Part shown: piece by piece, positions 16,778-28,658 of the stretch | How positions within the stretch are numbered: the stretch's first letter is position 1 | How the letters are laid out: every line of letters starts with the position of its first letter | Source: Bdellovibrio sp. 22V | GTDB taxonomy: Bacteria; Bdellovibrionota; Bdellovibrionia; Bdellovibrionales; Bdellovibrionaceae | Assembly (NCBI RefSeq): GCF_030169785.1 | Contig: NZ_CP125854.1 | Span: 3,224,001 to 3,288,000, forward strand | Direction of reading: 5' to 3' | Length of the DNA: 64,000 nucleotides | Translations under genes and position numbers: made by a program | The notes under the pieces: model-generated | Told to the model about the DNA's origin: nothing | Seen by the model: only the letters and a program-made list of their open reading frames with translations | Database searches by the model: none

Positions 16778-16905
16778 AAAAAATCACCGGGTACTTTTTG
16801 AGAGCGCGGTTGGTTTGGGACCAGAGGGATTCGATTTTTGGAAAATGGCTTCGTATTTCGGAAGATTGACGCGATATTGCCAGAAAAAAGAAGCAGGCAC
16901 CTTTG
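16778..16905. repeat. Two degenerate GGTACC-type palindromic elements between dtd and infC
   Basis: At 16778-16800 and 16882-16905 A-rich runs are followed by a core resembling CACC-GGGTAC or CAGGCACC and then T-rich sequence. These look like decayed copies of the palindromes at 2256-2282 and 5230-5252. Similarity is partial and judged by eye. Confidence 0.35.
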
Positions 16906-16937
16906 AAAGGGAGCTTTTTGGGGCTCCCTTTTTTTTT
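16906..16937 (+). terminator. Strong hairpin with plus-strand T tract next to the infC stop
   Basis: A 9-bp stem (AAAGGGAGC at 16906-16914, GCTCCCTTT at 16923-16931) runs into nine T on the plus strand. In the infC direction it starts 5 bases after the stop but is followed only by TTTC. Termination would be good for plus-strand RNA and weaker for infC. Confidence 0.6.
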
Positions 16938-17607
16938 ATTCTTCTTCTTCTTCCTCGAGGTCTTTGAGTTCGTCGAGTTGTTTTGTGTCTTGCTTAGACT
17001 TGTTTGGATGAAGCTTTTGGTATTCTTTGATCTTGAGAGGATCTGGAGCGATCATCAAGAACATCTGCTTCCCTTCCATTTTCGGCTGAGCTTCGACAAG
17101 CGCCAAGTCGTTCACGAAAGCGATCGCTTTTTGCATCACTTCCATACCCAACTCTTGGTGGGCCATTTCACGACCCATGAATCTCAAGCTGACTTTCACT
17201 TTGTCGCCTTCCAAAAGGAAACGACGCGCGTGATTCATCTTTGTCTCGAAATCATGTTGATCCGTGCGCGGACGCATTTGAATTTCTTTGATCGTTACAA
17301 CAGTTTGTTTTTTACGAGCCGCCGTAGCTTTCTTTTTATTCTCATACTTCCACTTGCCGTAATCCATGATTTTACAAGTAGGAGGAGTCGCTGTCGGAGC
17401 AATCTCAAGAAGATCGAGGCCTCTATCTTCAGCAATACGTAACGCCTCTGGAACTGTCATCACACCCAACATGTTACCTTCGTCATCGATAACACGGATC
17501 TGTTGAGCGCGGATCTCGCGGTTTACTCTCAATGAGTCTTTAGAGTCTTTCTTACGGTCACGGTCAAAACGGCCGCCGCCTCTAAAATTACCTTCGAACT
17601 TGCTAAT
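16936..17607 (-). CDS. infC: Translation initiation factor IF-3, probable AUU start
   Basis: IF-3 (223 residues) binds the 30S subunit and checks start-codon/anticodon pairing. Both domains are clear: N-terminal VNREIRAQQIRVIDDEGNML with CKIMDYGKWKYE, and C-terminal KEIQMRPRTDQHDFETK with VKVSLRFMGREMAH; an acidic tail ends the protein. The first ATG/TTG-type reading begins only just before VNREIR and has no ribosome-binding site. An AUU at 17607-17605 follows GGAGG at ideal spacing and gives a basic, Gly-rich N-terminus, as in many IF-3 proteins. A rare AUU start is the known basis of IF-3 autoregulation in E. coli. The gene is 21 bp after thrS. Confidence 0.93.
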   Translation of the reverse strand: MSKFEGNFRGGGRFDRDRKKDSKDSLRVNREIRAQQIRVIDDEGNMLGVMTVPEALRIAEDRGLDLLEIAPTATPPTCKIMDYGKWKYENKKKATAARKKQTVVTIKEIQMRPRTDQHDFETKMNHARRFLLEGDKVKVSLRFMGREMAHQELGMEVMQKAIAFVNDLALVEAQPKMEGKQMFLMIAPDPLKIKEYQKLHPNKSKQDTKQLDELKDLEEEEEE

Positions 17608-17628
17608 GGGAAACCTCCAAAGTTTCAG

Positions 17629-19596
17629 TTATTCATTATTCGTTGCGGACTTCGCAAGTGAAGACTGCAACTTTCTTGTTTTAATATCTTCTACAATCGT
17701 ATTCATCACTTGATCCACGGTGAGCCCCTTGTGCTCAGAGCCGTCACGCAGACGCAAAGACACTGTCTTCGTCTCTGCTTCCTTGTCCCCCACGATAATC
17801 ATGTAAGGAACCTTCTGAAGCTGTGCTTCGCGGATCTTGTAATTAAGCTTCTCATTACGGCGGTCAAATTCAACACGAACTTTACGCTCTTTAAGAAGTT
17901 TCATGACATCTTCACAGAATGTGTTTACACGGTCCGTGACGTTCAAGATAGCCACTTGAGTTGGGCACAACCATGGCGGCAAATGTCCCGCCGTATGCTC
18001 GATATAAACGCCGATAAAACGTTCCAAAGAACCCAAGATCGCACGGTGAAGCATGATCGGACGGTGTTCTTTGTTATCTTCGCCCGTATATTTCAAATTA
18101 AACGCCTCTGGAAGATTCGGGTCCACTTGAAGTGTTCCCAACTGCCAAGGACGATTCAAAGCATCCACGAACATAATATCCAGCTTCGGACCATAGAAAG
18201 CCCCGTCGCCTGGATTGATTGTGAATGGCAAATCCAGAGTTCTTAAAGCTTCCGCCAAAGCTCCCTCTGCCATATCCCAATACTCTTCACTGCCCATACG
18301 ATTGTCTGGACGAGTGGAAAGGTAGATTTTGTAGTTGTTCATACCGAGCTTGTCGTAAACACGATTGAGCAAGTGCATGAACTTCGCGATTTCATCCTGC
18401 AATTGATCCATGCGGCAGAAGATGTGCGCGTCGTCCTGGCAGAATGTACGAACACGAGTCAAACCATGCATGGCGCCGGATTTCTCAAAGCGGTGCAAAC
18501 GTCCAAAGTCCGCCATTTTGATTGGCAGATCACGGTAAGAGTACTTTTCAGAGTTGAAAAGCAAACAGTGCGAAGGACAGTTCATCGGTTTGGAAGCAAA
18601 GTCACGCTCGTCCACTTTCGTGAAGAACATGTTCTCTTTATAATTTTGATAATGTCCTGACGTATGGAACAAGTTCACATCAAAAATTTGCGGAGTGATG
18701 ACTTCCTGATAACCCGTTTCGAAATAAAGCTCGCGCAAGTAAGTTTGCAGTTCTGTGTAAACGACCGCACCCTTCCCTGTGAAGAACGGAGAACCTGGAG
18801 CCCACTCGTGGAAATGGAAAAGGCCTAGCTCTTTACCCAGTTTACGGTGGTCGCGTTTCTTCGCTTCCTCGATATTGTGAAGATATTGCTCGAGCTCTTT
18901 TTTATCGCCGAAAGCTGTCGCGTACACGCGTTGCAATTGCGCATTCTTTTCGTCGCCGCGCCAGTAAGCCCCCGCTACGGAAAGAAGTTTGAAAGCTTTG
19001 ATTTGTCCCGTGCTTTGAATATGCGGTCCACGGCAAAGGTCAAACCAAGCGTCACCATTATGGTAGATACCCACAACAGTTTCACCCTTCGCTGCCAAGT
19101 CTTCGATCAACTCGACTTTAAAGCGCTCGCCCATTTTTTTGAAAGTTTCGATGGCTTTGGCAATCGGCCAGTTCTCGCGCGTGATCGGAAGATCTTTCGC
19201 GACGATCTCAGACATTTTCTTTTCGATCTTCTCAAAATGCTCTTCCGTAAAAGTAAACGGAGAATCGAAGTCGTAATAGAAGCCATTGTCGATCACGGGA
19301 CCGATGGTGACTTTCACCTCAGGCCAAAGCTCTTGAACGGCTTGAGCCATGATGTGTGCGCAAGAGTGACGGATCACTTCCACGGATTCAGGGCTTTTGG
19401 TCGTAACAAGGGCGATACGAGTCTGATCTTGGAGAGGTGTACGGAAATCAGAGATCTCGTTGGAGTTGTTGATTTTTACGCCGAGGGTTTCTTTCGCCAA
19501 ACGCGGTCCGATGGCTTGAGCCACCTCAAGAGCCGTCGGTTCATGGTCGAAAACCTTCGTAGAGTTATCCGGCAAAATAATTGTAACTTGTGACAT
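17629..19596 (-). CDS. thrS: Threonyl-tRNA synthetase
   Basis: Class II aminoacyl-tRNA synthetase that charges tRNA-Thr; 655 residues, full length. Domains in order: TGS (about 1-62), the N2 editing domain (about 65-225, with RHSCAHIMAQAV carrying the HxxxH-type site), the catalytic core (about 270-540, with PMNCPSHC bearing the zinc cysteine, RTFCQDDAHIFC, and LHRAILGSLERFIG as motif 3) and an anticodon-binding domain (about 545-640). The start ATG has only a weak ribosome-binding site. It is followed by infC. Confidence 0.97.
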   Translation of the reverse strand: MSQVTIILPDNSTKVFDHEPTALEVAQAIGPRLAKETLGVKINNSNEISDFRTPLQDQTRIALVTTKSPESVEVIRHSCAHIMAQAVQELWPEVKVTIGPVIDNGFYYDFDSPFTFTEEHFEKIEKKMSEIVAKDLPITRENWPIAKAIETFKKMGERFKVELIEDLAAKGETVVGIYHNGDAWFDLCRGPHIQSTGQIKAFKLLSVAGAYWRGDEKNAQLQRVYATAFGDKKELEQYLHNIEEAKKRDHRKLGKELGLFHFHEWAPGSPFFTGKGAVVYTELQTYLRELYFETGYQEVITPQIFDVNLFHTSGHYQNYKENMFFTKVDERDFASKPMNCPSHCLLFNSEKYSYRDLPIKMADFGRLHRFEKSGAMHGLTRVRTFCQDDAHIFCRMDQLQDEIAKFMHLLNRVYDKLGMNNYKIYLSTRPDNRMGSEEYWDMAEGALAEALRTLDLPFTINPGDGAFYGPKLDIMFVDALNRPWQLGTLQVDPNLPEAFNLKYTGEDNKEHRPIMLHRAILGSLERFIGVYIEHTAGHLPPWLCPTQVAILNVTDRVNTFCEDVMKLLKERKVRVEFDRRNEKLNYKIREAQLQKVPYMIIVGDKEAETKTVSLRLRDGSEHKGLTVDQVMNTIVEDIKTRKLQSSLAKSATNNE

Positions 19597-19677
19597 TATG
19601 ATAGTGTGGCCGCTACGGAGCGACCCAAAGCTGTGGTTAGAAAAAATGATGAGAAACTGTGCATTTGCATCACATTA

Positions 19678-19706
19678 GTAGTAATCCGCACAGCTTGAGG
19701 GGTCAA
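19678..19706 (-). promoter_or_regulatory. Possible thrS promoter
   Basis: On the minus strand TTGACC (19706-19701) is separated by 17 bp from TACTAC (19683-19678), about 80 bp upstream of the thrS start and overlapping the end of the PilZ gene. The -35 is good and the -10 poor, so this is tentative. Confidence 0.3.
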
Positions 19707-20386
19707 GCACTCACAGCAAGAAATTGCACACCTATAATCTGCTCTCCCAAAGAGGTCGAGACGACCCAGCGGACTTGGGACTCTACCGACACCCATTGGC
19801 CGTGGCGGTTTTGGTACATGAGACTGATAAAATCACGCACGCGCACGCCCCCTTGCCCTAAAGAGATCTGAGCGCCCCCTTGCGAGAAGTCTTTCATATG
19901 TCCTTCGCGCAGGAACTGGACTCCGGCACCGGTGGGAGAATCTTTGGTCATAACGGACTTTTTCAGCATAACCTGGGATTGCACCGCCATGCGCTCTTGG
20001 CGACGGCTGCGCACCGTCTCTCCTTGAATGCGGCGAGCCAAAAGAGAACCTATACGCTCGCCTTCCGACTCATGGAAAAACAGCACCTTTGCAGAACTTA
20101 AAGAGAGTTGATACGCAGCACTTTCAATGGTTTGCGCGATAAATATAAAGCATGTGTTGGCGTGCACCTTAGCCCATCCAAGAAATGCTTGAACCGTTCG
20201 ACGACTGATAAAATCTGCGCGCACTACCACGAAGGCCTCTCCTTGTTGAGATGTTAAGAAAGACTTTAAGTGTTCTGTGTTCTCAGCCTCGAGCCAACGG
20301 ACTCCGTTCATACGTTGAAGATCGAACGGCCATGGGGACTGACTCGAATTGAGATATATAAGGTCCTTAAAGGGCTTTCTCTGCAT
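19703..20386 (-). CDS. PilZ-domain protein with an N-terminal unknown domain
   Basis: Probable cyclic-di-GMP receptor, 227 residues, cytoplasmic. The C-terminal PilZ domain (about 125-225) shows an arginine cluster RSRRQER and, after about 35 residues, DFSQGGAQISL, the two halves of the c-di-GMP site (RxxxR and [D/N]xSxxG). The first 120 residues have an alternating alpha/beta pattern (FKDLIYLNSSQ, AFVVVRADFISRRTVQAFLGW, TCFIFIAQT) like a degenerate receiver domain, without a certain phospho-acceptor. The ATG at 20386 lacks a good ribosome-binding site; a TTG at 20416 is the alternative. It ends about 105 bp before thrS. Confidence 0.78.
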   Translation of the reverse strand: MQRKPFKDLIYLNSSQSPWPFDLQRMNGVRWLEAENTEHLKSFLTSQQGEAFVVVRADFISRRTVQAFLGWAKVHANTCFIFIAQTIESAAYQLSLSSAKVLFFHESEGERIGSLLARRIQGETVRSRRQERMAVQSQVMLKKSVMTKDSPTGAGVQFLREGHMKDFSQGGAQISLGQGGVRVRDFISLMYQNRHGQWVSVESQVRWVVSTSLGEQIIGVQFLAVSA

Positions 20387-20559
20387 AAGGTGTTGTATTG
20401 CAAAGCTGAAGCCCAAGCGTAACCTTGCTTATAAACAGGTTTCGCCGTCTAGCCTGTGGACATGCGTATAAAAAGCTTTAAACAACATTGCTAAATTACT
20501 GATTTACGAGGTTCTAAATACAATTCAGCATAAGGGCATAAAGCAACAAAGGAGAAAAT

Positions 20560-20895
20560 ATGAAAGCGCTTATAGTTACTTTCGCTCTCGTTTTTGCATT
20601 CGGCCCCCACTCCTCTGCAGACGACACAACCAGCACGGGAGACAAGGCCAACCAGACTTGGGAAAACACGAAATCGAAAGCTAAGGAGGCTGGCGACAAT
20701 GTGTCTGACGCCGCCAAAAAAGCTGGCAGAAAAACCAAGGCCACAGCCAAAAAAGGCGCCCATAGAGTGGAAGAAGCTGTGTGTATGGAAGGCGATCTAG
20801 AATGTGCGGCGAAAAAAGCCGCCAACCGAGCCGAAGAAGGTGGCGAGGCCGTTAAAAACAAAGCCAAAGACACCAAAGATAAAGTGACTGAATAA
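20560..20895 (+). CDS. Small exported LEA-like amphipathic repeat protein
   Basis: A 111-residue protein with a signal peptide (cleavage near SSA/DD), preceded by AAAGGAG. The mature part is made of lysine/alanine/glutamate-rich amphipathic segments such as ENTKSKAKEAGDNVSDAAKKA and NRAEEGGEAVKNKAKDTKDK, the 11-residue pattern of late-embryogenesis-abundant group 3-like proteins. Two cysteines (CMEGDLEC) interrupt the array. Such proteins protect membranes or proteins in stress; a periplasmic protective role is inference. Confidence 0.68.
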   Translation: MKALIVTFALVFAFGPHSSADDTTSTGDKANQTWENTKSKAKEAGDNVSDAAKKAGRKTKATAKKGAHRVEEAVCMEGDLECAAKKAANRAEEGGEAVKNKAKDTKDKVTE

Positions 20896-20903
20896 TTCCA
20901 TTG

Positions 20904-20935
20904 GGGGCTTTGGCCACAAAGCCCCTCGACCTTTT
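20904..20935 (+). terminator. Hairpin between convergent genes
   Basis: A perfect 9-bp stem (GGGGCTTTG at 20904-20912, CAAAGCCCC at 20917-20925) with loop GCCA and a short, late T run (CTTTT). It lies directly after the LEA-like gene. A weak Rho-independent terminator is likely. Confidence 0.55.
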
Positions 20936-20945
20936 GCCGCGTTGA

Positions 20946-21473
20946 TTAGCGGCACTGACGGGCAATCTCTTTAATTTCGCTCAGTTCATCACAATCAAAG
21001 CGCGAGATCCGCGAGCACACATATTCGATACAAGAAGGATCAAATAGACCGCGACACATTTCAGTCACCTGAAAGGTCTCGTACTTTTCATCGCAGGCAA
21101 AGCGCGACACTCGGTCACAGATACTACGCACGCAATGGCCGCTGACATTGCGACACTCCCGCGCCACTTCCATCATGTCCTGCTTATCATCGCATTCAAA
21201 CCGACTCATGCGTTCGCACACAGCCTCAATACACCCGGTATTCACCCCGCCTCCATCCGGCGGACAATGCGGAGGATCATGGGGTCCCGAGGGCGGAGGA
21301 TCCGGCAAGGGTCGCGGTCGAGGCGGCGCGGAGGCTCGAATGACAGTCCACAAATCCTGTTGCGCTAAATAAGAAGCCGCAAGCTCTTGCACTTTTTTCT
21401 GTGGAACCGCAGCGATACTTTCAATAGAAATAAGGACGGCTAAAAGAAGAAATACCGAGATCACAAAACGCAT
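20946..21473 (-). CDS. Exported protein with three tandem cysteine repeats
   Basis: A 175-residue protein, ATG at 21473 after GGAGGG. Signal peptide (MRFVISVFLLLAVLISIESIAA), a short helical region, a proline-rich linker (RPRPLPDPPPSGP, about 50-75), then three copies of a roughly 36-38-residue unit. Each unit has C-x4-C-[ED]R-[MVI]-SRF-x-CD followed by about 14 residues and a final C-R. Four cysteines per unit suggest two disulphides in each. No family is recognised. Placement between a LEA-like gene and the act operon gives no functional clue. Confidence 0.75.
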   Translation of the reverse strand: MRFVISVFLLLAVLISIESIAAVPQKKVQELAASYLAQQDLWTVIRASAPPRPRPLPDPPPSGPHDPPHCPPDGGGVNTGCIEAVCERMSRFECDDKQDMMEVARECRNVSGHCVRSICDRVSRFACDEKYETFQVTEMCRGLFDPSCIEYVCSRISRFDCDELSEIKEIARQCR

Positions 21474-21656
21474 AGAGAACCCTCCGATCTCTATGCTCGC
21501 GAGGCCTGATAAAAGCCTCAACGTTTAGCTGATTGCACGCTAAAAATACAAAACCATAAAAAATCCGACACAAACATCCGCGCGCAAGCGCATCTGCTTA
21601 AAAGCCAAATAGCCAATGAAAAGACTATCAACAAAACATCGCTTGCTATTACGAAG

Positions 21657-21692
21657 GGGTTTGCTGGCTGGCTTAGCTGCTGCTGGCAAACC
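21657..21692 (+). repeat. 36-bp inverted repeat, left arm
   Basis: Matches the reverse complement of 21793-21828 at 35 of 36 positions. The arm has internal CTGGCTGGC and CTGCTGCTGG periodicity. The two arms are 100 bp apart. Short TACGA blocks flank the outer end of both arms. Confidence 0.85.
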
Positions 21693-21738
21693 GAGTTCCG
21701 CAGCGCCCGAAAGAACATAACAGCAATCAGAAGACTAA

Positions 21739-21771
21739 GAAAAAAGAAAAGGGAGCTACAAAGAGCTCCCT
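21739..21771 (-). terminator. Rho-independent terminator of the act operon
   Basis: On the minus strand a 7-bp stem (GGGAGCT and AGCTCCC, 21770-21751) is followed by TTTTCTTTTTT. It lies about 70 bp past the actF stop, inside the loop of the 36-bp inverted repeat. Confidence 0.8.
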
Positions 21772-21792
21772 TGGCGCGAGGACTGTTTGAGC

Positions 21793-21828
21793 GTTTGCCA
21801 GCAGCAGCTAAGTCAGCCAGCAAACCCC
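21793..21828 (-). repeat. 36-bp inverted repeat, right arm
   Basis: Partner of 21657-21692 with one mismatch. Its outer end is 10 bp from the actF stop codon. In minus-strand RNA the arms could form a very stable stem enclosing the terminator. Confidence 0.85.
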
Positions 21829-21838
21829 GTCCCTCGTA

Positions 21839-23038
21839 TTAGTAAGCAACGTGGTGATTGATAGCCTCGTGAATACGAGGGTCTTTCAAAGGCACCAAGC
21901 TGTACTTGCTCCAGAAGTTCATAACTGTAAGCAAGAAGATTCCAGCGAAACCAGCAAAGATACCGATCTCCCAGAAGCCGAATGTAACGTGGCCGTCAAA
22001 GAAGTTTGGATAAACCATCCAGTAAATATCCACATACTGCATAACCAAAACTAATGCTGACACCAAAAGAACGTGGTTGTCGTTTCTCTTCGCACCACGT
22101 GGAAGAAGTGCCAAGAAAGGAACCACGAAGCGGAAGATAAGAAGAGCCATAGAGATGCCCATCCATCCGCCTTGAGATCTCATGATGTAGTACTCTGTTT
22201 CTTCCGGTAAGTTAGCGTACCAGATCAACATGAATTGAGAGAACGCAATGTAAGCCCAGAAAATAGAGAAACCTTTAAGGTATTTCACAACGTCATGTTG
22301 GTGCTCTTCAGTCACGTAGCCTTTTACAAAGCCACCGCGTCTCATCAACACGATCACGATCGCCAAGAAAGCCATGCCCGCTTGGAACATACCAGAGAAT
22401 GTATAAACACCGAAGATTGTTGAGTACCAAGTTGGCAACAAAGACATCAACAAGTCCACGCTGAAGAACGAGAACGCCAACGCGAAGAAGACGATAAAGC
22501 CGACTGCCGGAGACACGTTCTTGTTCGTCAAGTTTGCGTCACCCGTTTGATCTTGTTTCAACGAGTTTCCAACCATCACCCATCTGAAGATCATGCAGCC
22601 CACTGCGAATACGAAAAGACGTACGACGAAGAAGCCGGAGTTCAAATAAGCTGTTTTCGCTGCGATCACCGGGTTGTTTGCGACAACTTCAGGGTTCGCC
22701 CACGGGTAGAGATACTTGAAGCCAACCAACAACAACAAACCACCCACCAAAATCGCTGGAATGAAAGATGTTGTCGCTTCAGCATAACGACGGATCGTCA
22801 CAGACCAACCTGCTTTTGCCACGTTATTGATAGCGATCCAGAAAAGACCGCTGACCGCCATCGCTGCAAAAAAGAAGAAAGCCACAAGGTACGAAGTCCA
22901 AAGTCTTTCTTGGTTTTTCATCAAACCCACAACGAAAGTCAAAAGACCGATCGCGATCAAAGCAAAGCTCAATGTCTTTAGCTTTGCAGGGGCTTCAAAT
23001 TTAGAAACATGTAGATTTACGTGATTATGTTCGCCCAT
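21839..23038 (-). CDS. actF: Alternative Complex III membrane subunit ActF
   Basis: Polytopic inner-membrane subunit, 399 residues, about ten helices, of the quinol:electron-acceptor oxidoreductase ACIII, which replaces the bc1 complex. Recognised by its operon position and by the ActF helical pattern (SVDLLMSLLPTWYSTIFGVY, FSIFWAYIAFSQFMLIWYANLPEE). ActF and ActC are both NrfD-like. The ATG at 23038 follows the ActE stop by 8 bp. It is the last act gene here; no ActG or ActH homologue follows. Confidence 0.9.
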   Translation of the reverse strand: MGEHNHVNLHVSKFEAPAKLKTLSFALIAIGLLTFVVGLMKNQERLWTSYLVAFFFFAAMAVSGLFWIAINNVAKAGWSVTIRRYAEATTSFIPAILVGGLLLLVGFKYLYPWANPEVVANNPVIAAKTAYLNSGFFVVRLFVFAVGCMIFRWVMVGNSLKQDQTGDANLTNKNVSPAVGFIVFFALAFSFFSVDLLMSLLPTWYSTIFGVYTFSGMFQAGMAFLAIVIVLMRRGGFVKGYVTEEHQHDVVKYLKGFSIFWAYIAFSQFMLIWYANLPEETEYYIMRSQGGWMGISMALLIFRFVVPFLALLPRGAKRNDNHVLLVSALVLVMQYVDIYWMVYPNFFDGHVTFGFWEIGIFAGFAGIFLLTVMNFWSKYSLVPLKDPRIHEAINHHVAY

Positions 23039-23046
23039 CTTCAAAC

Positions 23047-23625
23047 CTACTTAGCTTGCTTCTCGAGGAAGCGAATGTAGTTAACAACTTGCCAACGATA
23101 TTGTTGTGGGATGTGAGAAGCGTAAGGACCCATCACACCTTGTCCCATCGTGATGACATGGTAAAGGTGTCCATCTGGCCAACCTTTAACTTTGTCACTC
23201 ACAACTGCAGGTGGCTTTAAAGCCATCTTTTCTGCAACTGTGGACTTGCCTTCAACGCCGCCTTCACCTTTAAAACCGTGGCAAACAGCGCAGTTTGTTT
23301 CGTAGTATTTTTGACCCACGAGCAAAGTCTCTTGATCCATTTTACCAGACAAAGGGTTCTTCAAATTCTTAGAAGCTCCCTCGATGTCCGTGGGATATCT
23401 GTACGGCTCAAAACCTACAGGGGCTGTGCCTTCCGGTGGAACGCGCATACCGCTGTGGTGAGGAGACGTCTCGTCGTACTCCTGAGCTTTAATCGCCGGA
23501 GACTCCATCATATCTTGGATGATTTCAACATTCGGTTTGTTGCCGCGAGGGCCACAGCTTGACAATGCAAGGACTGCCAAACCCGCTGCCGCAATACCTA
23601 CGGATAAATTAATGACGCTTCTCAT
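23047..23625 (-). CDS. actE: Alternative Complex III monohaem cytochrome c subunit ActE
   Basis: Lipid-anchored periplasmic cytochrome c, 192 residues. Lipobox LSSC (Cys24), haem-binding CAVCH (Cys112-Cys115-His116), and a likely Met axial ligand in ITMGQGVMGPY. It passes electrons from the ActA/ActB side to downstream acceptors. The start is 2 bp after the actD stop, so the genes are tightly coupled. Haem attachment would need the ResB/CcsA pair encoded upstream of this operon. Confidence 0.93.
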   Translation of the reverse strand: MRSVINLSVGIAAAGLAVLALSSCGPRGNKPNVEIIQDMMESPAIKAQEYDETSPHHSGMRVPPEGTAPVGFEPYRYPTDIEGASKNLKNPLSGKMDQETLLVGQKYYETNCAVCHGFKGEGGVEGKSTVAEKMALKPPAVVSDKVKGWPDGHLYHVITMGQGVMGPYASHIPQQYRWQVVNYIRFLEKQAK

Positions 23626-23627
23626 CT

Positions 23628-24148
23628 CTAGTACTCCGTCTTCTTAACTTCAGTTGCGCCCATGTCTTTAAACATCTTTTCGATGCGAGACTCATCATAA
23701 CCGTTGTCGTTATGAGGGATGAAGATCGCAAATTTATGCGAGCTCAAATCAGGATCAATGCTTGGAGGGTCAATGCGCGGAATACCGCATGCATAGAACA
23801 AAGCTCCTACGGAAGAAAGAGCCGCCAACAAGATCGTCAATTCGAACATGATTGGAATGAATGCAGGCAAAGAGAAGAAAGGCTTACCACCCACGTTCAC
23901 GGCCCAGTTCACTGCTGAAGTCCACCAAGTCAAAAGAAGACCGGCAGCCAAACCAACAACCCCCGCAACGAATGTCACGTAAGGGATCCAAGATCTCTTA
24001 ATACCACAAGCTTCTTCCATACCATGGATAGGATAAGCAGAGATGGCTTCGAACTTTGTAAAGCCGGCTTCGCGAGTTTTGCGAGCGGCTTTCAAGATCA
24101 AATGTTCTTCTTCCCAGATACCAGCGATACCTTTTGTATATTTAGCCA

Positions 24149-24149
<1 letters not shown>
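23628..24149 (-). CDS. actD: Alternative Complex III subunit ActD
   Basis: 173-residue membrane protein of the DUF3341/ActD type: a cytoplasmic ferredoxin-like N-terminus (about 1-55, FEAISAYPIHGMEEACG), two helices (about 57-80 and 97-122), then a C-terminal domain (SSHKFAIFIPHNDNGYDESRIEKMFKDMGATEV). It starts at the base where actC stops (TAATG overlap). The fold assignment rests on family knowledge and operon order. Confidence 0.9.
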
Positions 24150-28641
<4,492 letters not shown>

Positions 28642-28658
28642 GGTACCTTCCGAAATCC

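Larger units (their letters stand above)
21474..21838. other. Gene-free 365-bp region with a long inverted repeat around a terminator
   Basis: Contains a pair of 36-bp inverted arms and, between them, the terminator of the act operon. It also includes the ribosome-binding site of the cysteine-repeat gene at its left end. A 101-codon minus-strand reading frame here is not supported: it has no ribosome-binding site and runs through the repeats. Confidence 0.6.

Noticed and set aside
18847-19593. 248-codon plus-strand frame opposite thrS
   Set aside because: Antisense shadow of a conserved gene with no start signal or recognisable domain.
21518-21823. 101-codon minus-strand frame in the inverted-repeat region
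   Set aside because: It runs through both repeat arms and the act terminator and has no start signal.
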